A stretch of DNA of 64,000 bases from Nostoc sp. B(2019) (GTDB taxonomy: Bacteria; Cyanobacteriota; Cyanobacteriia; Cyanobacteriales; Nostocaceae): assembly GCF_010091925.1 (NCBI RefSeq), contig NZ_WVID01000002.1, forward strand, positions 232,867 to 296,866, written 5' to 3'. How positions within the stretch are numbered: the first letter of the stretch is position 1; the number at the start of each line of letters is the position of its first letter. The position numbers were made by a program, and so were the translations under genes. Below the pieces are notes generated by a model. The model saw only the letters and a list, made by a program, of their open reading frames with translations, did not search any database and was not told where the DNA came from. Below are positions 55,028 through 62,756 of the stretch, piece by piece.

Positions 55028-56002
55028 CTATTCTTCCACGCGGTAGCCTAACTCGGCTAAACTTATTCTAGAATGCCGCCATTTTGGTTGAACTTTCACA
55101 AATAGTTCCAGATAAACTTTGCCAGCGATTAACTTTTGAATTTGTTCACGAGCTTCGCTACCAATTGCTTTGAGCATCGATCCACCTTTACCAATTAGTA
55201 TTCCTTTTTGGGAATCGCGCTCGACGTTTATAGTTGCGAGTACACGGGTAATGCTGGGAGTTTCTTCTACTAGATCAATAGCGATCGCTACTGAATGAGG
55301 CACTTCTTCACGAGTCAACAATAAAATTTGTTCTCGGATCAATTCGCCCATAATGAAGCGTTCTGGCTGATCAGTTACCAAGTCTGGGGGATAATATAAC
55401 GGCCCTGTTTCTAAATGCCCAATTAATAATTGTTGAAGTTGCGGTAATCCTGCACTAGTCTTGGCAGAAAATTTGACGATTTCCCATTCATGAGACTTAG
55501 CCATTTCAGCGTAAGTATTATCTAGAAGTTGAGAATCTGGAGGTTGTTGATCACTTTTATTTACACCCACAATCAGCGGTGTTTTGCTGCGAGACAGCAA
55601 ATCGGCAATATAGCGATCGCCTGCGCCACAAGCTACTGAGCCATCCACCACAAACAGCACTACATCTACAGATTCAATGGCAATTTTGGCATTTTGTACC
55701 AACACTTCCCCTAATTGATGATGGGGTTTATGAATTCCTGGTGTATCTACAAAAATCAATTGCGCCTCTGGTGTGGTTAAAATACCGCGCAAACGATTAC
55801 GTGTAGTTTGTGCTATTGGTGATGTGATGGCAATTTTTTGACCTACTAATTGATTCATTAAAGTAGATTTACCGACATTAGGACGCCCAATAATGCCGAT
55901 AAAACCTGATCTGAATTCAGGAGGAGCCTGGGGAATTGTGACTTCTCCTGAAAAAGAGAAGTTGTAATTATCAATACTAGTCACCTTTGGCTCCACCCTC
56001 AT
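55028..56002 (-). CDS. era: GTPase Era
   Basis: Ribosome-assembly GTPase of 324 residues. G1 G-R-P-N-V-G-K-S-T (39-47), G3 D-T-P-G-I-H-K-P and G4 N-K-S-D are intact, and the C-terminal KH domain with G-K-G-G-S-M-L-K-A-I-G binds the 3' end of 16S rRNA. A 30-residue N-terminal extension compared with E. coli Era is usual in cyanobacteria. Monocistronic, divergent from the phosphofructokinase gene. Confidence 0.95.
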   Translation of the reverse strand: MRVEPKVTSIDNYNFSFSGEVTIPQAPPEFRSGFIGIIGRPNVGKSTLMNQLVGQKIAITSPIAQTTRNRLRGILTTPEAQLIFVDTPGIHKPHHQLGEVLVQNAKIAIESVDVVLFVVDGSVACGAGDRYIADLLSRSKTPLIVGVNKSDQQPPDSQLLDNTYAEMAKSHEWEIVKFSAKTSAGLPQLQQLLIGHLETGPLYYPPDLVTDQPERFIMGELIREQILLLTREEVPHSVAIAIDLVEETPSITRVLATINVERDSQKGILIGKGGSMLKAIGSEAREQIQKLIAGKVYLELFVKVQPKWRHSRISLAELGYRVEE

Positions 56003-56251
56003 ATTTTACAGTTGGGATAACTTGGTTTTTTCTTATACACAAAACAAGCATAAAATCACCCTATATTTTCGGGGATTACTTTTTGCTTACGTTTAATCTA
56101 CTACTGGTTCTACACTTATATTTTACAGCTGAGATAACTTTGTTTTGTTTTTAGACACAAAACAAACATAAAATTACTTTGGCATTTACAGAGAGAACTT
56201 TTGCTGAGGTTTAATTTACTACTAACCCTGGCTTAAGTTTAATCTACTACT
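56001..56251. repeat. Imperfect direct duplication upstream of pfkA
   Basis: Two copies of a segment of about 117 bp, beginning ATATTTTACAG at 56001 and 56118 and each ending GTTTAATYTACTACT (56091-56105, 56209-56223), plus a third partial end at 56237-56251. It fills the era-pfkA intergenic region and may duplicate promoter or regulatory sites. Confidence 0.75.
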
Positions 56252-56269
56252 AAATATATTTTGATCAAA

Positions 56270-57367
56270 ATGTCAAAAAAAGATATGGGAGAACGCAAAC
56301 GCATTGGAATTCTTACTAGTGGAGGAGATTGCTCTGGCTTGAATGCTGTCATTAGAGCTGTAGTAAATTGTGCTGTGAATACTTACGGCTGGGAAGTTTT
56401 GGGAATCCGTCAAGCTACTCTAGGATTAATGGCACGTCCGCCACAAGCCACAAAACTAGAAATTGATCAAGTTGACTCGCTGTTAACTGCGGGTGGCACA
56501 ATGTTGGGTACAACCAATAAAGGCGATCCTTTTGCCTTTCCGATGCCAGATGGAAGTCTATGCGATCGCTCCGAAGAAATCATCGCAGGCTACCATGAGC
56601 TAGGGTTAGACGCTTTGATTGGTATTGGCGGCGATGGTAGTTTAGCAATTCTTCGCCGCTTAGCGCAACAAGGCGGTATTAACCTAGTTGGTATTCCCAA
56701 AACTATTGATAACGATATTGGTGTGACTGAACATGCTATCGGTTTTGATACAGCGGTCAATATTGCCACAGAAGCCCTAGATCGTTTACATTTTACTGCT
56801 GCTAGTCATAGCCGAGTCATGATTTTGGAAGTCATGGGACGTGACGCCGGACACATAGCAATAGCTGCGGGAATTGCGGGGGGAGCAAATGTAATTTTAA
56901 TTCCCGAAATTCCCTACACAATTGATCACATTTGCCACAAAATCAAAGAACGCCAAGAAAAAGGCAAAAACTATTGTTTGATTATTGTTTCTGAAGCAGT
57001 TCGTACCCAAGATGGCGAAAATGTGACGATTACAAATCGTTTAGGTCAATCTCGATATGGTGGAATTGGTGAATACTTAGCCGATAAAATCATCCAGCAC
57101 ATTGGCGTAGAAACGCGAGTCACAGTTTTAGGACACATTCAACGGGGTGGAACTGCTTCACCGCTAGATAGATTAGTCGCAACTGTGTTTGGCGTTGCGG
57201 CGGTTAATCTGATTGCAGAGGGTAAATACGATCGCATGGTGACATGGCAAAATCGCCGAGTATTAAGTGTACCAATTACAGAAGCGATCGCTCAATATAG
57301 CGCCGTTGATCCCAATGGTACTTTGGTTAAAACCGCTCGCGGTATGGGTATTTATTTAGGCGACTAA
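56270..57367 (+). CDS. pfkA: 6-phosphofructokinase
   Basis: PFK of about 365 residues from ATG 56270; an in-frame TTG at 56261 adds three residues. Motifs: L-T-S-G-G-D-C-S-G-L-N-A-V-I-R, G-G-D-G-S near residue 103, P-K-T-I-D-N-D-I and G-F-D-T-A-V-N. The Gly in G-G-D-G points to ATP as phosphate donor, while the Lys in P-K-T-I-D-N-D is otherwise typical of PPi enzymes; this mix marks group III ATP-PFKs. It phosphorylates fructose 6-phosphate in glycolysis. Cyanobacterial PFKs are not regulated like the E. coli enzyme and one cannot read effectors from the sequence. Confidence 0.9.
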   Translation: MSKKDMGERKRIGILTSGGDCSGLNAVIRAVVNCAVNTYGWEVLGIRQATLGLMARPPQATKLEIDQVDSLLTAGGTMLGTTNKGDPFAFPMPDGSLCDRSEEIIAGYHELGLDALIGIGGDGSLAILRRLAQQGGINLVGIPKTIDNDIGVTEHAIGFDTAVNIATEALDRLHFTAASHSRVMILEVMGRDAGHIAIAAGIAGGANVILIPEIPYTIDHICHKIKERQEKGKNYCLIIVSEAVRTQDGENVTITNRLGQSRYGGIGEYLADKIIQHIGVETRVTVLGHIQRGGTASPLDRLVATVFGVAAVNLIAEGKYDRMVTWQNRRVLSVPITEAIAQYSAVDPNGTLVKTARGMGIYLGD

Positions 57368-57461
57368 ATTTAGTGCCTAGAATTGGTAAATAATTTTACT
57401 TAGTGGCTTGGTGTCTTTGTGGTTGAATTAATTTTTGTCACCACAGAGGCACAAAGACGAG

Positions 57462-57595
57462 GGCAGCCGTGTGGGCGGGTTTCCCACACCACTTGCCACA
57501 ACGGGGAGGCAGCCGCGTGGGCGGGTTTCCCGACTTGAGCGGACTGCCGTGGGAACCCCCGCAAGGCAGTGGCTTGACTTGAACGGACTGCCCGT
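57462..57595. repeat. Cluster of GC-rich palindromic repeats
   Basis: GGCAGCCGTGTGGGCGGGTT(TCCC) at 57462 recurs at 57508 with one change; ACTTGAGCGGACTGCCGT and ACTTGAACGGACTGCCCGT flank it, and CCCACACCACTTGCC pairs back. Much higher GC than its surroundings. Related to the family at 12644-12727 and 63297-63340. Not coding. Confidence 0.7.
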
Positions 57596-57621
57596 ACAAA
57601 GGAAAAGGTTACACCTAATTA

Positions 57622-57816
57622 TTAAGTAACAATGCCTAGTACAAAATCACTTTCATTTACAGATTGATTGGTTGCAACATCATAAACCAAGCCGTCATGT
57701 TGAGTGCAGACATCAATTACAATAGGTAGTTGGCTCTCTTTATTAAAACTGAGAATTTGATATAGTCTTTCTCCAACTTTGACTAAGCTACCTAATTCAA
57801 TTCGAGATTGAATCAT
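57622..57816 (-). CDS. Small hypothetical protein (64 residues)
   Basis: ATG at 57816 on the minus strand with AGGTGG just upstream. The sequence L-G-S-L-V-K-V-G-E-R-L-Y-Q-I-L-S-F and D-V-A-T-N-Q-S-V-N-E-S-D-F suggests a small beta-barrel. It could be a cyanobacterial conserved small protein, but I cannot name it, and a chance ORF is not excluded. Confidence 0.5.
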   Translation of the reverse strand: MIQSRIELGSLVKVGERLYQILSFNKESQLPIVIDVCTQHDGLVYDVATNQSVNESDFVLGIVT

Positions 57817-57964
57817 ACCACCTGCGATCGCATAATATTTTTTCCTGTTGCTGCTAGATGCAAAGCTTCGTAAACCAAGCTCGATGGGAAGCTCTGAAAG
57901 AGAAACATAATCTGTGAAATTGCCTGAAATATTATTTAATTATATATAAATGAGGAGAACCAAT

Positions 57965-58330
57965 ATGCAAGCATACAAGTTAAACGCAACAATTGATGAA
58001 TCCGGTCATTTACAGCGCTTCCAGCTCTTATGAATTACAGTTTTTCGCCTCCCCACTATCTCCTGTAGCTTTTTAGGACTGAGAACGTACCTCACAATAG
58101 CGGGAACTGCTGTAATTATTGACGAACCTCTAAATATTGCTCCTGGCAAAGTGGAAGTTATCATTCTACAGCCAACCGTAACAACTACCACAACTCCCCA
58201 ACAACCCAAAAAACGGGAATACAAAGTTCAAGCCTTAAAAGACTTGTTGGAAAATGCCCCACCCACACCACCAGACTTTGACCCAGACCAAGCCAAGTGG
58301 GAATATTTAAAGGAGAAGCATAACCTGTGA
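57965..58330 (+). pseudogene. Disrupted antitoxin gene upstream of a PIN toxin
   Basis: Both ends of a DUF2281/antitoxin-type protein are readable in one frame: N end M-Q-A-Y-K-L-N-A-T-I-D-E-S-G-H-L-Q and C part I-I-D-E-P-L-N-I-A-P-G-K-V-E-V-I-I-L-Q-P through W-E-Y-L-K-E-K-H-N-L. Between them about 100 bp of unrelated sequence has been added and supplies an in-frame TGA at 58031-58033. Short arms AATTACAG (58033-58041) and CTGTAATT (58110-58117) bracket part of the insert. The stop at 58328-58330 overlaps the GTG start of the PIN gene by the usual four bases. The full antitoxin would not be made unless translation restarts. Confidence 0.7.
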
Positions 58331-58746
58331 AGGTTCTGATAGACACCAACATTATTGTTGATGTAGCACTTGACCGTGATCCTTTCTTCACAGACAGCGA
58401 GCGAGTTTTACGCTTTGTCGAACAGCAAGAGCTTGAGGCTTATATCTCAGCATCCGCTTTTAGCGATTTATATTACATCATCCGCAAAGCCAAGGGTCAT
58501 ATCTGGGCATTGCAATTTGTACAAAGAATGGCGACACTTTGTCAAGTCGCCACAGTAGACAGTGCCACAATCAACATGGCATTAACTGCTAACTTTAAAG
58601 ATTTTGAAGGCACTATTCAATACAGCACTGCGGTACTCAATCACTTAGATGCTATTATTACTCGCAACCCTAGAGATTTTTCAGTTGCTACTCCTAGAAT
58701 TATGACTCCTGAAGAGTTGATTCAGGAATTAACGAGTACTCAATAA
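58327..58746 (+). CDS. PIN-domain ribonuclease (VapC-type toxin)
   Basis: PIN-domain protein of 139 residues starting at GTG 58327. Acidic residues Asp6 (V-L-I-D-T-N), Asp12 and the C-terminal D-F-E-G and R-N-P-R-D-F region form the metal site of VapC-like ribonucleases. It overlaps the end of the broken antitoxin gene as in ordinary type II toxin-antitoxin operons. The toxin reading frame is complete. It may be silent because translational coupling to its partner is lost. Confidence 0.85.
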   Translation: MKVLIDTNIIVDVALDRDPFFTDSERVLRFVEQQELEAYISASAFSDLYYIIRKAKGHIWALQFVQRMATLCQVATVDSATINMALTANFKDFEGTIQYSTAVLNHLDAIITRNPRDFSVATPRIMTPEELIQELTSTQ

Positions 58747-58969
58747 ATAATTAAATCAAATATCAGAGGTAGTTGAAGATAGTCAATGCCTGTATGATGT
58801 TACTACGAATTTATAATATTTTTGATAAATTTAATTATATCGATGAATTACTTTTAAATTTTAGTAAGGGTGCGATCGCGTAGCGTCTCCGTAGGAGAAT
58901 CGCCTAGGGCGGGGCGTAGCCTATCGCAAGATATTGCACCATCTAATTGATACCATCTTCATGAAAAAG

Positions 58970-59000
58970 CTGGAAGCTATTCCAATTTTTTAGCTTCCAG
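58970..59000 (-). terminator. 10-bp hairpin with T-tract on the minus strand
   Basis: CTGGAAGCTA (58970-58979) pairs with TAGCTTCCAG (58991-59000), 11-nt loop. Read on the minus strand the stem is followed by CTTTTTC, giving a terminator-like signal for minus-strand transcription coming from the HetP/peptide region. Confidence 0.55.
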
Positions 59001-59319
59001 TAGTTGTTATATAAATTGCCAATTTACAAAGCAGACATAATCCCGGTTGGGAGGACTAGGATTACGTTAGCCAAAAGAGAAGCGTATTAGCTTTAAGTTC
59101 TACAAGCCACAACAACGATTTCACCGTAACTTTTCTATTTCCGTTCTTAGTGCTGGTGCTAAAAGTAAGTTTTTGTAACTCAAGCAACACCAACCGTAGT
59201 ATAGGAAGTTTTATAAGCTATGCTTTCGCCGTTTGCCACCGACGTAAGACATACAAATGGATTGACCTCTGAAGTTCCGCCCGGACTTCTGGGAAGCAGT
59301 CACTCCAAATTTTATTTGC

Positions 59320-59418
59320 TTAGACTTCCTCGGAAAAAGAACCACCAATAGCAACAGTTAGATCGTCAGTTTTGGTGTAGAAGCTATCTAATCCATGAAA
59401 TACTGAGTGTTTTAGCAA
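59320..59418 (-). CDS. Possible small peptide ending after a Gly-Gly motif
   Basis: A 32-codon frame (TTG at 59418, TAA at 59320) whose C half reads D-S-F-Y-T-K-T-D-D-L-T-V-A-I-G-G then S-F-S-E-E-V. The residue mix looks coding, and the L-x3-x-G-G pattern with an acidic hexapeptide tail resembles double-glycine leader peptides cut by C39 peptidases. There is no good ribosome-binding site and the only start is TTG, so it may equally be the remnant of a longer gene. It lies about 640 bp downstream of the HetP-like gene on the same strand. Confidence 0.3.
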   Translation of the reverse strand: MLKHSVFHGLDSFYTKTDDLTVAIGGSFSEEV

Positions 59419-60058
59419 TCAGTTTGATGTATTTCACAGTCATAACTAGAAAATTAATTTGTTTGCCAAGTACCTCTGTGTTTTTGTTTAAGTTGTTATT
59501 TATAATTTAAAGTATTTAATCAGTATATATTTGCCATTTTGGCAGATTTTTAAAGATAGCCCATGAAATTTATTACATCCCATGCTGATGTGTAATACCC
59601 TGTTTACTAAAATACACTTGTGTCATTAAATGTAACTTTTGCAACATTTTTATCTAAAAGATTAATTCAGCAGTTCTAAAAATCGGGTCTTTTGAGATTG
59701 GAACTATCAAATCTCAGTCTGTCAGTAAAGAAAAACTGGTTTCTTGTTCTCTTTTTTATACTGAGGCATGGTTATAAATAATACTGTTTCTATTAATCAA
59801 AAAATCTAAAATTAGCATAATTAAAAACTAATAAAAAATCTGCCATGCTAGAGATTTTAAATTAGCATGGCAGGCTATGAGATACTCAATCAACTGCAAG
59901 AAATATCTATGGATTTAATATATTTTTTGATTTAATCCATAGAATTATCAGAAAATGAATTGAGTATTTTTAGGTTACAAGTGAGATTTTACTGACTGAT
60001 GTTCATCAATTTGCTTTGCCATTTTCTGATCTGAACTGTCACCGCTGATTGATATTTT

Positions 60059-60397
60059 TTACTTTCCAACTACTTCAAGATAAGCTAGGTCTTTAATTTT
60101 GCTTAAGCAGCTTGGTGAAACATTACTATCAGACCTGGAGTCATTAGAATGTTTGACTATTTTGAGATTTTCATTTTGCTGTTGGTTCGATCTACTAGCT
60201 TGAGTATTTTCTTTAAGCAATCTGTTGTATGTACGGTAGGGAATGTAATGTAGAGGATTATAGCCAGCAAATCGCAGCATTAAAACACATGCCCAGGAAT
60301 ACTTTCCGGCAAGAATTGCTTCAACTACTTTATCAAAATGTTGATTTTTCATTGTCTTGTCTAAGTTGCTACTAATGCCAGGAACGTTTTGATTCAT
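60059..60397 (-). CDS. HetP-family heterocyst commitment regulator
   Basis: Protein of 112 residues with the HetP domain at about 20-64: [20 protein letters not shown]-type start, then [18 protein letters not shown]. In PCC 7120 HetP and its three homologues act with HetR to time commitment to heterocyst formation. The C-terminal tail here is Ser/Asn-rich and divergent, so I cannot say whether this is HetP itself or one of the homologues (Asl1930, Alr2902, Alr3234 types). It stands alone in a gene-poor region, about 1.1 kb downstream of a C39-like gene on the same strand. Confidence 0.85.
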   Translation of the reverse strand: MNQNVPGISSNLDKTMKNQHFDKVVEAILAGKYSWACVLMLRFAGYNPLHYIPYRTYNRLLKENTQASRSNQQQNENLKIVKHSNDSRSDSNVSPSCLSKIKDLAYLEVVGK

Positions 60398-61466
60398 AGT
60401 ATTTAGTGGTCTTGCTGTTTTTAATTAAGTTTGTTAGCTGCTCAACCGTAATTCCTCAAATTTCCCTCAATTAATCGAGAAAATTGCTGCTGGTTGCTTC
60501 TCGGCTGTAGCTTTTGCTTGTTAGTGAGTGAAAGGTAAAAATTTACTTCTTGTCTTGTCATGCGACTGGCAAGATCAAAACCTCAGTGTGGCTCTTGATA
60601 GATGCAGTTTTGCCCTATTTAAATTTCTCAACTTCTAATTCAATTAATTTTCCCTAATTCGCCGCCTGCATATAATATTTCTTACTGCTCAAGAAGTTTC
60701 CGGTAAAGCTGCACATTTTTTAGGCTAGTAGAGAAAAATTATTTATCTTTGAATATTAAGAGCAATACTCGTATTTATACTATATTTTCGCCCTTAATTT
60801 CATCTGCTAAATTAGCACGCTCATAAATCAAATTTACTGAACATATTTCAAAATTTCCTTATGTATTGTGCAACTTTTAAGTTTGTCCATTTTCTCTAAT
60901 TCATGGGGGGTGTTACCCCTCGCTTACTATTATTTTGGAACTTTGATTATCTTTAATATACTAGAAAATCTATTATTAACTATGAGGTGTAACACCCTTC
61001 AATTTGGCAGCAAGATAGTTAACACTAGAAAAACTATTACTGGACATACTTATTAAAGTTAATTTGCACATCTCATGAATAAAAAAATATTATGTATGCA
61101 AAAAAAGCCTTTATTGCCAAGGCTTATAGCTATAAATGCTTGATGAAGATACAGTAATGTTATCTGATTATTTCATGAGTGCTAGTCAGTAAAAATAGGT
61201 GATAACTTGTTGATTTTATTAACTTATGATATGGATTATAAATTTTTAATCTAGTGGCAACAAAATATAATAAAACATCTGTAAGTAGATGCTTTAAACA
61301 ATAAAGATATAGGAATTTAAAAATTTCCAGCTTTAGCTAATTTAGCGGCTTATATTGCAACTAAACAATATGAATATTGCCAAGTAAATTTAGTAATAGT
61401 ATTATGCCTATTTCCTAAATCTAAGCGAATGATGAAAGTAAAATCACAGATGCACTTGTAATTGGG
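60398..61466. other. Long upstream region of the HetP-like gene
   Basis: About 1.07 kb, AT-rich, probably a long regulated leader/promoter of the HetP-like gene on the minus strand. It contains an inverted pair GGGTGTTACCCCTC / GAGGTGTAACACCC (60908-60921, 60984-60997) and a minus-strand terminator at 61100-61124. No coding sequence recognised. Confidence 0.5.
61100..61124 (-). terminator. Rho-independent terminator downstream of the C39-like gene
   Basis: On the minus strand AGCCTT-GGCAATA-AAGGCT is followed by seven T. It lies about 340 bp after the stop of the C39-like gene and 700 bp before the HetP-like gene, so the two are probably separate transcripts. Confidence 0.7.
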
Positions 61467-61958
61467 CTAAGTAGTAATAAAAACTGCTAATTGCCAGTGT
61501 GATGTCCAGTAGGTATTGACGCCGTGCTTTAAAAGCAATGCTTCAAATGCTGGACGCGAGAACCATCGCTTACCCATAGCGTGATCACACGATACGCGAT
61601 CGCCTTTAACTCGCCAAACAATTACATAAAAATTTTCTTGCCAATGAGCTATCCAAGGGTTATGATATGAGTCCAGCTTACTCAAGCTTGCCCTTATCGA
61701 TAGCACTTCAAATTCTGTTTGGGCTGCTTCTGCTAAAACCTGGAGAAACGAACCCATACGGTCTACCTGCGTTAAGTTACGCAGAACATTGAGGCTTAAG
61801 CGTGTACCCCAGTACTGTTGGCTAAATTCTGATTTTAGGCTTGTATCCCTTGTAACTAACCTCAAAAATTTGAGGATGGTAATTTTTGGAGTGGGAGACT
61901 GCTGATTACTTGTATATTTCAGCTCTCCCTGAACTCTTAACGACGAACAGGAGTTCAT
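61467..61958 (-). CDS. Stand-alone degenerate peptidase C39-like domain
   Basis: Protein of 163 residues resembling the N-terminal C39 domain of cyanobacterial peptidase-containing ABC exporters: Y-W-G-T-R-L-S-L-N-V-L-R-N-L, then L-A-E-A-A, I-R-A-S-L-S-K-L, N-P-W-I-A-H-W-Q-E-N and G-K-R-W-F-S-R-P-A-F-E. The catalytic D-C-G-A-A-C segment is replaced by D-T-S-L-K (Cys to Thr39), and the active-site His by Phe110 (E-N-F-Y-V-I-V-W); Asp125 remains. No membrane or ATPase domain follows. It is therefore a non-peptidase binding domain or a remnant of an exporter such as HetC. Family call rests on recalled sequence patterns. Confidence 0.6.
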   Translation of the reverse strand: MNSCSSLRVQGELKYTSNQQSPTPKITILKFLRLVTRDTSLKSEFSQQYWGTRLSLNVLRNLTQVDRMGSFLQVLAEAAQTEFEVLSIRASLSKLDSYHNPWIAHWQENFYVIVWRVKGDRVSCDHAMGKRWFSRPAFEALLLKHGVNTYWTSHWQLAVFITT

Positions 61959-62756
61959 GGTTTAATTTCGGTATTTTGGGTAAGTTTCTTAACTTGTGTG
62001 AGGCGAGCAGTTAAAGGAAAAAAGTTGAGAATTATCTGACTAATTGGGTTTTGCACCATTCCAACAGTCTTTGTAAAACGCAATTAATCGTGTTTTTAAT
62101 CACCCATTGCTGAGGTATCATTTCTCAGTGGCTTTCCGTAAGGGAAAGTTTGGAAAACAAAATTTTACTAGCAAAACCAAATTTCTGTTGATACCAGAGT
62201 ATTAATCATCTGCTTTCGACTCTTGTCGTCAATAAACATCTCATATTTTATCCAGTATTCATTCTTTGAATTGTCCTAATTTTTACGTTGAGATTGCTAG
62301 CAAATCAATTTTTTCAGTTGAAAATTGTCAATTGTCAACATAATCTGGGAAATATTAGGAATTTTTAGGGCTAGTTCTAGTGATAGTGGCATTTTTTTAA
62401 CCAGTAGTCTGGAGTTCTAAATCTTTCAACTCTTACCATTACTTAAATTTTCTTTCGTTTCCGGAAACACCCGGAAAATAAAATCTCACATATAATCTCT
62501 GTTTTCTCAGATGAACATCAAGTACATTTTGAAGCGCACATATTAAAACATCTATGTACATCTATTTGTATCTAAAGTTGCAAATTTAAAGTTAGATTAC
62601 CCGGCGATTGAGTACATTAATAACGTAGCCGTCAACCTCAAGAGCATTGTTAGCAAATGCCTAAAACCTCTGCACTACAAGAGTTAGTCAGCAGTGGTTA
62701 GTAGTGATTACAACTGACCACTGTTGATATTTAAAATGCTCTTGGTTGATATCCCA
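61959..62756. other. Intergenic region without recognised gene
   Basis: About 800 bp of AT-rich DNA between the GH116 gene and the C39-like gene, both on the minus strand. Small hairpin CTTTCC-GTAA-GGAAAG near 62134. No ORF worth calling. Confidence 0.45.

Larger units (their letters stand above)
58747..60058. other. Long gene-poor region downstream of the HetP-like gene
   Basis: About 1.3 kb. It holds a GCGTAGCGTCTCC repeat member (58868-58905), a 10-bp hairpin (58970-59000), a possible 32-codon minus-strand peptide (59320-59418) and otherwise AT-rich DNA with no convincing ORF. Possibly decayed genes. Confidence 0.5.

Noticed and set aside
57435-57629. 64-codon plus-strand ORF after pfkA
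   Set aside because: Translates the palindromic repeat cluster; Gly/Arg/Pro-rich product with no protein-like features.
59100-59300. Short minus-strand frame M-S-Y-V-G-G-K-R-R-K-H-S-L as another Gly-Gly peptide
   Set aside because: Only 13 codons and no ribosome-binding site; such motifs occur by chance.
60868-61056. 62-codon plus-strand ORF upstream of the HetP-like gene
   Set aside because: Contains both arms of an inverted repeat and has low-complexity composition; likely a chance frame.
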